Program-made: the position numbers and the translations under genes
Assembly: GCA_910585435.1 (NCBI GenBank)
Contig: CAJUEJ010000014.1
Coordinates: 1-64,000, forward strand
Origin: an uncultured Hungatella sp.
GTDB lineage: Bacteria > Bacillota > Clostridia > Lachnospirales > Lachnospiraceae
Reading direction: 5' to 3'
DNA length: 64,000 nucleotides
The notes under the pieces: generated by a model
Databases searched by the model: none
What the model was told of the DNA's origin: nothing
Seen by the model: only the letters and a program-made list of their open reading frames with translations
Shown: piece after piece, positions 53,057 through 60,885 of the stretch
Position numbering within the stretch: the stretch's first letter is position 1
How the letters are laid out: each line of letters opens with the position of its first letter

Positions 53057-54711
53057 GCCTCAATACTCCTCTCAATCATCCTGGCAATTTCCTGATTTGC
53101 CAACTCATTTAAATGAGATGGAATCGCTCCGTATTCATACTGATGATCTGTAAAATAGTAACTGCATTCCGAAGCCTCAACTGCTTTCACTTCCGCCAAC
53201 TGATTTTCAAAATACCTGTAATACCCTTCCAGAATTCTGTTTATCTCTCTGATTTCCTTTATGTTTTCATACTCCTTCTGTTGGTATATGTCGCCGACCT
53301 TTTCACTGAGATAGTTTTTAATCAGTACAATCCTCACAGACGGATATTCCTTCTGCAGCTTTTTCACAAATTGACTGCAGCTTTCCTCCCACAGCCTGCG
53401 GCACTCTTCTGATTTTCGCGGGACTACCCTGCTTTTCTCAATCATGCACTGTGCCCTGTCAAAATCATCGCTTTTCCCAGTCATACACTGTGCCCCGTCA
53501 AAGACATCGCTTTTCGTCAGATATCCCTCTCCGAATGCAATCAGGTCAAACCTCTCTTCGATAAAATCCATAAATATATATTCGGGCTTCATTTCCTCCA
53601 AAATATCCCAGAATTGATTGTGAATTTCCCTTTCCAGCATCATCTCTCTGTATCTGTTTTTATGACTGCAGGAAATATTGTCCCTAACCGGATGCATCAG
53701 GCTCACAAGGCTGGAAAAATTAAACCGGCAATACGGATCATGTAAAACATTCATATTGCACAAAATCCGGTTTAAATTATATCCTCCCCATGTCATATAA
53801 CGGTAATCAGGGCCGCCGGGAAATCGCCTTGCAAGGTAAGCGCGGTAATTCTCTGTAAGCAGCTGAAAGTCCTCTTTCTCCCTTCTGTAAAAAAAGGAGG
53901 CTAACAGATCCGATAGCTTCAGCTTTACAATCTCCTGCAGCAGTTTTTCATATTTCCCATATAATCCGCACCTCTCAAAACCTTGCAGAAGATATTCGGA
54001 AGCCAGTATCCCTATCTCATTCTCCTGCTCATGACGGGGGGTAGGCTTGGCTGTCAATGAGCCTTTGCGAAATATTCTATAGTAGTACAACGCCTTGTGT
54101 ACGTTTTCCACTTTTCTGCTTACGGCCAGCAATAGAGCATAGATCGCTCTTGCCTCACTGTGGCAATCGGGAAATTTTATGTCATATCTGGTGAAAAGTT
54201 CTTTCTTTATCATGCATTTCCATATTGCCGTATAGCCGTATTTCATATGTTCTTCCAACGTATAGCTTCGGCCCATAACTCCATGACAGACCCGGTATGT
54301 TTTTGTCCCTGTCTCACTGTTTACTCTGTAGACATCGCATTCCGCCATATCAGCATCCGTCTCTGTGATACGGCGGTACATGATTTCAAGATAGCTTTTG
54401 TCAATCCAGTCATCTGCATCCAGGAACACAAGATAATCTCCGGCCGCTTCCCTCATAGCCAGATTCCGGGCTTTGGACGGGCCTTCATTCTCCTTATGAA
54501 TCACCCTCACCCGTCTGTCTTTCCCTGCCCACCAGTCACATTTTTCTCCTGATCCATCTGTGGACCCATCGTCCACCAGAATCACCTCAAAATCTGAAAA
54601 AGTCTGGCCTGTCACGGATTCCATGCATGGATCCAGCCATTCATACACATTATATACCGGCACAATGATACTGACCGGAACCTGAAATCTCTCCTGCTCA
54701 CTCAATTCCAT
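53053..54711 (-). CDS. GT2 glycosyltransferase with DUF6270-like C-terminus
   Basis: 552 aa. GT2 domain ~10-240 (VSIIVPVYNVYEWLDPCMES, LVDDGSTDGSGEKCDWWA, FLDADDWIDKSYLE). The C-terminal ~230 residues resemble DUF6270-type SGNH-like proteins of glycan clusters (CRFNFSSLVSLMHPV, FMDFIEERFDLIAFGEG, late DHQYEYGAIPSHLN with a possible catalytic His). It may both transfer and modify a sugar, for example acylate it. A 13-residue duplication lies in the C-terminal part. The start overlaps the preceding gene by 14 bp and has no good Shine-Dalgarno, so coupling is likely. Domain assignment of the C-terminus is tentative. Confidence 0.78.
   Translation of the reverse strand: MELSEQERFQVPVSIIVPVYNVYEWLDPCMESVTGQTFSDFEVILVDDGSTDGSGEKCDWWAGKDRRVRVIHKENEGPSKARNLAMREAAGDYLVFLDADDWIDKSYLEIMYRRITETDADMAECDVYRVNSETGTKTYRVCHGVMGRSYTLEEHMKYGYTAIWKCMIKKELFTRYDIKFPDCHSEARAIYALLLAVSRKVENVHKALYYYRIFRKGSLTAKPTPRHEQENEIGILASEYLLQGFERCGLYGKYEKLLQEIVKLKLSDLLASFFYRREKEDFQLLTENYRAYLARRFPGGPDYRYMTWGGYNLNRILCNMNVLHDPYCRFNFSSLVSLMHPVRDNISCSHKNRYREMMLEREIHNQFWDILEEMKPEYIFMDFIEERFDLIAFGEGYLTKSDVFDGAQCMTGKSDDFDRAQCMIEKSRVVPRKSEECRRLWEESCSQFVKKLQKEYPSVRIVLIKNYLSEKVGDIYQQKEYENIKEIREINRILEGYYRYFENQLAEVKAVEASECSYYFTDHQYEYGAIPSHLNELANQEIARMIERSIEA
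53432..53509 (-). repeat. Two 39-bp tandem units inside the GT2 gene
   Basis: 53432-53470 and 53471-53509 are imperfect copies (plus strand cttttctcaatcatgcactg... and cttttcccagtcatacactg...). They encode two copies of a 13-residue unit around FDGAQCM / FDRAQCM and keep the frame. Confidence 0.85.
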
Positions 54712-55501
54712 ACGCGTTTACATACCTTTTCTGGATTCTCTCCAATTTTTGCACATCCTCCGATGTAAAACCATGCTCTGACAAAAGCTCTCTCGTCTGC
54801 ATAGGCTCATATCCGTGAATATCCTGAAATGACAATTCCGTAGGATAGATATCGCCATAGATGCTTCTCTGCCCTGTATACACCGCCATAGCCAGCCTGT
54901 GGTTGCCGTCGATAACTTCAAGCCTTCGGGTAACCGCTATCCTGCCGCTTCTGTCATACCCTGACTGCTTCCATCTTTCAATCATTTCCATAAACTGTTT
55001 CAGGCGCTTTGCCGCTGTGGCTTCGCTGCAATGGAGCATCTGTGCCCTTATATAACAGTCAAATCCAAAATCATTGATACCGTCCTGCTGCTCAATAGCA
55101 GCAAGGCGCACGCCAAGACGCAGATCCTTCCTGAAACCTCTTAAAAGCGTCTCTACCGCCAGCTCCACACCTTTTTCTTTTGGCATGCCCAGCATCAGAT
55201 CATACAGATGTGGATATATCCATACATACTCTTTTGTTTTCTGTCTGACAATTTCTTCTATTTCATCTCTGAGTGATTCGTGGACTGCCAGGCAGACCAG
55301 CATGTTCTCTCCTACAGGAATCTCTTCAAAGCAATGAACCTCTGTTCCATCCAATGTTTCTCCTGCCTGTACGTCTCCGGTTCTGGCAAAGCAGACAATC
55401 TGCTTCTCAAGCCCATTCTGCTTCAATACCTTATAGAATTTGTGTCCCACATGACCTGTTCCATATATGACAATCCTCTTTTTCTTTAAGACTTCAATCA
55501 T
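54698..55501 (-). CDS. ParB/Srx-fold domain protein with N-terminal Rossmann module
   Basis: 267 aa from the ATG at 55501; the frame is open to a TTG at 55534 that overlaps licD, and neither start has a strong ribosome-binding site. N-terminal RIVIYGTGHVGHKFYKVLKQ is the Rossmann-like module of the operon. The C-terminal half has RLEVIDGNHRLAMAVYTG, the DGxHR-type motif of the ParB/sulfiredoxin fold. This fold includes plasmid-partition and nuclease proteins but also free-serine kinases (SerK, SbnI). In a glycan operon a small-molecule kinase is more plausible than DNA partition. That is inference. Confidence 0.6.
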   Translation of the reverse strand: MIEVLKKKRIVIYGTGHVGHKFYKVLKQNGLEKQIVCFARTGDVQAGETLDGTEVHCFEEIPVGENMLVCLAVHESLRDEIEEIVRQKTKEYVWIYPHLYDLMLGMPKEKGVELAVETLLRGFRKDLRLGVRLAAIEQQDGINDFGFDCYIRAQMLHCSEATAAKRLKQFMEMIERWKQSGYDRSGRIAVTRRLEVIDGNHRLAMAVYTGQRSIYGDIYPTELSFQDIHGYEPMQTRELLSEHGFTSEDVQKLERIQKRYVNAYGIE

Positions 55502-55517
55502 ATTTTCCAAAGCGGCA

Positions 55518-56339
55518 TCACTCTCCGAATCCAATATAGTTTACCGTATGCCTGGGCAGTCTTTTGTCTTCAGGTGGCGGTGTCATATAGTCAGGCCCAA
55601 AATAGTAGGTCAGAAATCCTTCTATATCCTGGGGAGCCCGTACCGTCAGTCCTTCAAATTGGATATCTCTGGTCTCCACATCCCATCTTCTCAAAAATCC
55701 GCCAGTCTCCTCTTTAGACCCCCAGGCCAGACAGCGCACCTTCTCAGTGCCCATATGCCTATACTTTCTGCTTAAAAATTCCATCCCCCTGTGTCCCCAT
55801 TCTTTTGGAAACATATTCAGAATATTAAATCCCAGCCAGGAGCTGAAGCTTTTTTTATTTAATGCCCCCACCTCCGAATACAGAAGCTTTCTGCACAGCC
55901 AGGACAGACAGGTGCAAAGCTTCCTTGAAAGCAATGGATCCGGCAGGTTGTCATCTGGAAATATATCGATAAATATTCCGTTCCTGGCTGTCATTCTGTG
56001 CTGCCCTTTTCGTTTATACACGGTTCCGTTTTTTAAGATTCGTGCATATCCCCAGCGATATCCCGGATCCGTCTGGTAGGTCTGAAGAAAATATTTTTGT
56101 GACAGCTCTTTTTGACAAATGCTGCAAAACCTGTCGTAGTCTTTTCTCAGCATGCGCACATCCACGTCGTCATCCCATGGAATAAAGCCTCCATGCCGTA
56201 CTGCCCCCAGCAAGGTTCCTCCGTCCAGAATATATCCGATATGATGTTTTCTGCAAATGCGATCCAGCTCTTTAAGCATTTCCAGTTCTGCCATCTGAAG
56301 CCGCCGCAGATTTTCCTCTGTATAATCAAACTTTTTCAA
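55518..56339 (-). CDS. LicD-family phosphotransferase
   Basis: 273 aa. LicD core at ~25-60: ILDGGTLLGAVRHGGFIPWD with the following DDVDV, and later FIDIFPDDNLP. In pneumococcus LicD proteins transfer phosphocholine from CDP-choline to teichoic acid sugars; relatives act on other glycans. Here, with PEP mutase and two or more cytidylyltransferases in the same operon, a CMP-activated phosphonate is a reasonable donor. The stop overlaps the upstream end of the ParB-like frame. It follows the Gfo/Idh/MocA gene by 18 bp. Confidence 0.9.
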   Translation of the reverse strand: MKKFDYTEENLRRLQMAELEMLKELDRICRKHHIGYILDGGTLLGAVRHGGFIPWDDDVDVRMLRKDYDRFCSICQKELSQKYFLQTYQTDPGYRWGYARILKNGTVYKRKGQHRMTARNGIFIDIFPDDNLPDPLLSRKLCTCLSWLCRKLLYSEVGALNKKSFSSWLGFNILNMFPKEWGHRGMEFLSRKYRHMGTEKVRCLAWGSKEETGGFLRRWDVETRDIQFEGLTVRAPQDIEGFLTYYFGPDYMTPPPEDKRLPRHTVNYIGFGE

Positions 56340-56357
56340 CCTGTGCCCACCTTAATC

Positions 56358-57329
56358 TTAATCCTGTCTTCGATACCCTGCCTCTGACTCTAAAAACCGC
56401 TCCATAATCCCTGCCAGCCTGATACTTTCCCATTCTGAATCCTGATTCTCCGGCTGCTCTCCCCATATCCTTTTCAGAAAATACTCCAGTTCATATTGAA
56501 GGCCATTTCCTTCAAAAGGATACTCATATTTCTCGTATCGATCTGGATCCTCATAATGTACTTCTATATGCCTTGTCAGCCACCAGGGCGCCTTAACCAG
56601 GATATATCCCTTCGTACCGGAAATAAGCAGGGTGCCTTCGGATTTCACTCCCAGGCCTGCCTTGGATATCCCTGTTCTGACATTATCTTTATAGGTAAAA
56701 AGGACTTTCGTAAAAATATCCATCCCCTGGTTATTGTGCTGTACAATAAATTGTAAGCCCTCGTAATCACATCCCAGTATTTTTAATACGGCAAAGCATA
56801 CATAGGTTCCAAGCTCCGTCAGACTGCCGCCCCACTGTCTGTCTGTCAGCTCCCTGCTTTCCAGGTCGGCCAGTTTGGTAAAGCATGCCTCCACGTCCCT
56901 TATCTCACCGATTCTGCCTTCTTTTACAAGCTTTAAAAGCGCCTTGAATCCTGGGCAGTACGCTGTCTTTACAGCTTCCATAAGAACGATTCTTTTTTCT
57001 TTGGCAATCCTGAAAAGTTCTTCTGCCTCCTGCTCCTTTAAAACCATAGGCTTCTCGCACAGAATATGTTTCCCGTCTTCCAAAAGCCTTCTGATATAAC
57101 TTCCATGAGTCTGCTGCGGGGATGCAATATAAGCCGCGTCAATCTGTTTTGTAAATACGGTCCAGTCATTGGTTCCAAATGCCAAATGGTGTTTAAGTGC
57201 AAATGCCTCAGCGCTTTTGCTATTAGGGTTGTATACCGGGCCTGGCTGTATATCCAGCTTCTGCCACGCATCTGACAGAAAACGGCCTGCTATCCTTCCT
57301 GTTCCGATAATCCCCAAACGTACACTCAT
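56358..57329 (-). CDS. Gfo/Idh/MocA-family oxidoreductase
   Basis: 323 aa. N-terminal Rossmann LGIIGTGRIAGRFLSDAW, AAYIASPQQTHGSYIRRLLE, CEKPMVL with the family Lys-Pro, and the C-terminal domain with GTKGYILVKAPWWLTRHIEV. It is closely paralogous to the second half of the next upstream protein (same FTKLADLESRELTD / FTRLADLHSRERTD and APWWLT / SPWWLT blocks). It probably oxidises or reduces a sugar or polyol in the pathway. The start overlaps the previous stop by four bases (ATGA). Confidence 0.88.
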   Translation of the reverse strand: MSVRLGIIGTGRIAGRFLSDAWQKLDIQPGPVYNPNSKSAEAFALKHHLAFGTNDWTVFTKQIDAAYIASPQQTHGSYIRRLLEDGKHILCEKPMVLKEQEAEELFRIAKEKRIVLMEAVKTAYCPGFKALLKLVKEGRIGEIRDVEACFTKLADLESRELTDRQWGGSLTELGTYVCFAVLKILGCDYEGLQFIVQHNNQGMDIFTKVLFTYKDNVRTGISKAGLGVKSEGTLLISGTKGYILVKAPWWLTRHIEVHYEDPDRYEKYEYPFEGNGLQYELEYFLKRIWGEQPENQDSEWESIRLAGIMERFLESEAGYRRQD

Positions 57330-58675
57330 ATGGCCTTTCCCTTCATTCTTTCCTTCATAAAAAGCTCTGTTATCTCAGACATGGCGATAATCTCGTTCTT
57401 TGTAAGCAAATATTGATTCTTTCCTATTTTATTAATCTGGGCCACAAACTCTCCCATTTCATACCGCAGGCCGTCTCCCTGGAAGGTTGGCTCAAAAACC
57501 TCCACTCTGTTGGGATCTTCATAGCGTATCTTATATTTTTTAGTCAGCCACCATGGCGATTCTGCCAATATATATCCATTACTTCCTGATATGACCAGCT
57601 GTCCCTCTGTCTTTACTCCGACACCGCATTTTGCAGTGGCCATTCCCTGGTCAAAAAGCAATTCTATCTTCGTATACAGATCCAACCCCGCTTCGCCCTT
57701 GATGCTGTGAATCCTCACGTCTTTATAGTTTGTCCCATACAGCTTGAAGATTGGGAGCAAAGTGTATGCTGCATATTCCAGAAAAGCACCTCCGTAATCA
57801 GCATCTGTCCGTTCTCTGGAATGTAAGTCTGCCAATCTGGTAAAGCATGCTTCAATATCCCGGATTTCACCGATTTGGCCGCTTCTTGCCGTATTGATCA
57901 GCTGCTGGAACCCTGGGCAATACGCTGTCTTGATCCCTTCTAAAAGTACTGCATCCTGTTTCTCTGCCAATTCAAAAAGCTCTGCTGCATCATGCCTGTT
58001 CAGCGCAACCGGATTCTCACACAGCACATGCTTCCCCGCTATAATTGCTTTCCTGGCATATTCATAGTGAGTTTCATTGGGAGATGCTATGTACACAGCG
58101 TCAATCTCATTTAAAAATCTGCTGTAGCTCTCTGAATACGTGTTAATCCCATATCGTTTCCTGAAAAGATTGCCGCTGTCACTCTCAGGATTAAATGCAC
58201 AGACAGTATTGATTCCTGATACAAATTTTTCCTCTGCCATAAATCTGGCAGCAATTCTCCCGGTTCCCACGATTCCCATCTTTACAATCTTAAATTGATT
58301 GGAGCGAAGCATCGTGGAGGAAATATCCGGCGTACGCTCCAGATAGATGACTTTGCATAAAGTATTCAGATAATCAAAGGTGCCTGTCCAGTCACTTCCT
58401 ACCGTAAAAATATCAACCTTATATTTTTGAATGTCTTCTATTTTCTGTCCGGCATGATCTTCGATAATAATCTCATCCGCCAGTCCGGTCTTTCTCACAT
58501 TCTCGATCCGTTCCAGACAGGAATCTATCACATTGACCTTGCCTCTGGCCTCGTCAAAATGTTCTGTAGTAACCCCTACAATCAGATAATCTCCCAGCCT
58601 TTTAGCCCGCTCCAAAAGTCTTACATGCCCCTGATGAAACAAGTCGAACGTACCATATGTGATTACTTTTACCAT
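57326..58675 (-). CDS. TagD-like cytidylyltransferase fused to Gfo/Idh/MocA oxidoreductase
   Basis: 449 aa, two enzymes in one chain. Residues 1-~128: glycerol-3-phosphate cytidylyltransferase-type domain with ITYGTFDLFHQGHVRLLERA (HxGH) and ERTPDISST near its end. Residues ~130-449: Gfo/Idh/MocA domain (MGIVGTGRIAARFMAEEKF, CENPVALNRHDAAELFELA). The CDP product could be a CDP-polyol; the fused oxidoreductase may make or modify its substrate, as in CDP-ribitol synthesis, though there the reductase belongs to another family. First gene of the operon, with AAGGAGGAAGCAATATC before the ATG and a SigD promoter about 90 bp upstream. Confidence 0.88.
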   Translation of the reverse strand: MVKVITYGTFDLFHQGHVRLLERAKRLGDYLIVGVTTEHFDEARGKVNVIDSCLERIENVRKTGLADEIIIEDHAGQKIEDIQKYKVDIFTVGSDWTGTFDYLNTLCKVIYLERTPDISSTMLRSNQFKIVKMGIVGTGRIAARFMAEEKFVSGINTVCAFNPESDSGNLFRKRYGINTYSESYSRFLNEIDAVYIASPNETHYEYARKAIIAGKHVLCENPVALNRHDAAELFELAEKQDAVLLEGIKTAYCPGFQQLINTARSGQIGEIRDIEACFTRLADLHSRERTDADYGGAFLEYAAYTLLPIFKLYGTNYKDVRIHSIKGEAGLDLYTKIELLFDQGMATAKCGVGVKTEGQLVISGSNGYILAESPWWLTKKYKIRYEDPNRVEVFEPTFQGDGLRYEMGEFVAQINKIGKNQYLLTKNEIIAMSEITELFMKERMKGKAI

Positions 58676-58761
58676 GATATTGCTTCCTCCTTGTTTCTGT
58701 TTTATTATATAATAAGATATATATACTTCTATAATGGCCTAAAAAAATTATAGCTAATTAT

Positions 58762-58788
58762 ATATCGTCAAAAAAGGAAAAAACTTTA
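58762..58788 (-). promoter_or_regulatory. SigD promoter of the phosphonate/glycan operon
   Basis: Minus strand TAAA (58785-58788) -N15- GACGATAT (58762-58769). The -35 extends as TAAAGTTT, the full sigma-28 consensus, and the -10 differs from GCCGATAT by one base. It is the best SigD site in the window. The expected start gives a ~80-nt leader before the TagD-Gfo gene. Confidence 0.78.
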
Positions 58789-58853
58789 GAATATTTGAAC
58801 GCATAGGCTCAGGGATGCCAAATGCACCTGGCAGAGGCCAAGTTAAAGCCTCT

Positions 58854-59123
58854 TTATTCCCTTAATATTTCCCGAAACGCCACAATACACCTCTGCCCTC
58901 TGGATGTATCCAAAACCGCATAAAACACCTTCTCAAAATACTGCCCAAGCCCTTCCTCCAGAATCTCCTCCCCCTGCTCTGGTGTAATCAGGATACTTCC
59001 TTCCACCGACCGTCTCATATCCTCCAGCACATCAATCCTGCAAAGCCTGTCTCCTTTCTGCACCTCGTAGTATCCCTGCCTCATAATCTCCAATGTTTCC
59101 CTTGCTGTTGCTTTTCTATCCAT
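58854..59123 (-). pseudogene. PARG-like (TIGR02452/DUF2263) gene with internal deletion
   Basis: 89 aa from the ATG at 59123 (AAGGAG upstream). Residues 1-~48 (MDRKATARETLEIMRQGYYE, SVEGSILITPEQ) match the N-terminus of microbial PARG-like TIGR02452 proteins; the rest (GQYFEKVFYAVLDTSRGQRC and AFREIL) matches their C-terminus. The ~180 residues between, including the macrodomain core with the GGG and catalytic Glu loop, are missing, so the product cannot be a glycohydrolase. The frame is kept. It lies eight bp after the Nudix gene. Confidence 0.65.
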
Positions 59124-59130
59124 AACGTTC

Positions 59131-60105
59131 TTACTCCTTGTCCTTCCTCCTGTAAAGCCTGGACGGCCGGTGTCCCTCATTTTCCGTATACTGCTCCGTC
59201 TCCCTCACCATAGGCATCACCTTCCTGCGGAATGCCGCCGCTGGAAGCTCTTTATCCAGGATCACCTCATAAACCTGCTGCAGCTGGGTCAATGTAAAAT
59301 ATTCCGGCATCAGATGAAAGGCCAAATCTGTATAATTCAGCTTCCCCCGCAGCCGTTCCAGTCCATACGCAATGATGCAGCCATGATCGAATGCAAGTCC
59401 TCCTCTGTCTGCAATCCTGCTTTCTGTAAAAGCTTCTCCCTCTCTTTTTTCCAAAATTGTCTTAAGACATGTATCTTCACAGGAAAGAGTTAATTCCCAT
59501 ACTTCCCATTTTCCATCATCCCCTGTTTCCCCGCCAGTTTTCAGTCCCTCCTCCCTATATCCGATTATCCTGCACTCCACTTTGAACCAGGCTGCCTGAT
59601 CCGCATCATCTCCGGCCCGAAGGGCCACTTGGCTGCTGTCAATCAGCGCCATATAAGAGCAGCTCATAACCCAGGTTCTGGGATCTCGCTTCGGCTGGCT
59701 GAAGGTATAAAGCTGTTCCAGGTACACCCTGTCCACACCTGTTTCTTCCCTTAACTCCCGCTCTGCCGCCTGCCTTGTCGTCTCTGTCGGCCTGACAAAT
59801 CCCCCCGGCAGCGCCCAGAATCCCAGATACGGATGACCGCCCCTTTTTATCAGCAAAATCCGCAGTTCCTTTTCCGGAATTTTCCGGTAATTCTCCTCAT
59901 TCCGATCTGTCACAGTAAAAATCACCATATCCGCAGCCACCGAAGGCCTTACATAATCCCCCGGCCTGTAGGCTGCCAGAAACTCCTCCTCCGTCAGCCC
60001 ATCCCTGTCCCTTACCTGATTCACCATTTTCTCTGCGTTTTCCCTTCTCCCCATGCCTTCCTGTCTCCCCGCTTTTTTCCTTCTTTCTTTCATCCCTTTG
60101 CTCAC
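59131..60105 (-). CDS. Nudix hydrolase with NrtR-like winged helix
   Basis: 324 aa. Charged N-terminal extension (~1-50), Nudix domain ~50-210 with a canonical Nudix box (GGFVRPTE, then RELREETGV), and a C-terminal NrtR-like winged helix (YTDLAFHLMPEYFTLTQLQQ, FRRKVMPMVRETEQ). NrtR regulators bind ADP-ribose through the Nudix domain; some still hydrolyse it. Here the intact box suggests hydrolysis is possible. The GTG start overlaps the NADAR stop (GTGA). An ATG at 60054 with AGGAAGG is an alternative. Candidate for binding the iterons at 60731-60772. Confidence 0.85.
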   Translation of the reverse strand: MSKGMKERRKKAGRQEGMGRRENAEKMVNQVRDRDGLTEEEFLAAYRPGDYVRPSVAADMVIFTVTDRNEENYRKIPEKELRILLIKRGGHPYLGFWALPGGFVRPTETTRQAAERELREETGVDRVYLEQLYTFSQPKRDPRTWVMSCSYMALIDSSQVALRAGDDADQAAWFKVECRIIGYREEGLKTGGETGDDGKWEVWELTLSCEDTCLKTILEKREGEAFTESRIADRGGLAFDHGCIIAYGLERLRGKLNYTDLAFHLMPEYFTLTQLQQVYEVILDKELPAAAFRRKVMPMVRETEQYTENEGHRPSRLYRRKDKE

Positions 60106-60674
60106 GCCTCAGGCACCTGTCCACCTAAAAAACCGTCTCTCACCTCAGTCAGCGTAAATCCCAGTAAATTCCTTCCTCTCCACTTCTGAGGATTCTCCGC
60201 ATCCGGATTATCCTTCCCCATACCGATCCCCCATATCCGGTCTCTCGGACTGGCCTCCACCAGAATCCTCTTTCCAGTCTTCAAAAGAAACTCCTTAAGC
60301 TCCGGATTCTGGGAAAATTTCGCCTGATTTCCCCTTTTCACAATCCCATAGCAGGCCTTATCCCACTGCTCTTTATCAAATCCCTTCACCGCCCGCCCAT
60401 ACGCTTTCATCTCTTTGGGATGTCCTGCCTCCATAATCTTCTCAAGCATCTCCCCATCCCCGAACATCCGCGCCTTCTCAGCCATCATAAACTGTTCTGC
60501 ACAACTGTACTCCACTCCGTCCACCTGAAAGTCACATTGCCACCACTGACTGAAGCACGCCTCACTGACACGTCCGTCCGCCGCCGGCGTATGCCCCCAG
60601 AAAAACAAAAACTTATACGTCTTCCCTCTGTCATATTCCTTCCTCAAATCCTCCAGATTATAAACCATATCCAT
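60102..60674 (-). CDS. NADAR-family protein
   Basis: 190 aa. NADAR/YbiA fold with FWGHTPAADGRVSEACFSQW, VEYSCAEQFMMAEKARMFGD and IWGIGMGKDNPDAENPQKWR with the terminal RGRNLLG motif. Family members act on ribose-linked substrates: riboflavin-biosynthesis intermediates or, more recently, ADP-ribosylated guanine in DNA. The neighbours (Nudix/NrtR, PARG relic) favour ADP-ribose metabolism here. GGAGGATGT precedes the ATG. It is the first gene of a three-gene operon with a perfect consensus promoter. Confidence 0.88.
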   Translation of the reverse strand: MDMVYNLEDLRKEYDRGKTYKFLFFWGHTPAADGRVSEACFSQWWQCDFQVDGVEYSCAEQFMMAEKARMFGDGEMLEKIMEAGHPKEMKAYGRAVKGFDKEQWDKACYGIVKRGNQAKFSQNPELKEFLLKTGKRILVEASPRDRIWGIGMGKDNPDAENPQKWRGRNLLGFTLTEVRDGFLGGQVPEA

Positions 60675-60730
60675 ACATCCTCCATGATTTTTCTATGCAT
60701 CGCCATAATACTGTCTTTTCAATACGGCTG

Positions 60731-60772
60731 TTCAGATATTACTATTTAGATATTATCAATTTGATATTATCA
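60731..60772 (-). repeat. Three 14-bp iterons in NADAR operon leader
   Basis: 60731-60744 (ttcagatattacta), 60745-60758 (tttagatattatca) and 60759-60772 (atttgatattatca) are contiguous direct repeats with the near-palindromic core GATATTATC. They start a few bases after the predicted transcription start, a position for repressor binding. Confidence 0.75.
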
Positions 60773-60782
60773 TTCCATAAAT

Positions 60783-60811
60783 ATTATAGATACCTGTTTA
60801 TCATCTGTCAA
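60783..60811 (-). promoter_or_regulatory. SigA promoter of the NADAR-Nudix operon
   Basis: Exact consensus on the minus strand: TTGACA at 60806-60811, 17 bp, TATAAT at 60783-60788. Confidence 0.9.
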
Positions 60812-60885
60812 CATAATTTTGTTTAGAAGCTTTCCAAATCAAAATTTCCCCATATGACGATCCACAAAAAAGACCCCTGCTTCCT

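Noticed and set aside
58833..58853. Hairpin AGAGGC/GCCTCT after the PARG relic
   Set aside because: On the minus strand no T-tract follows; the stem is only six bp, so a terminator cannot be supported.
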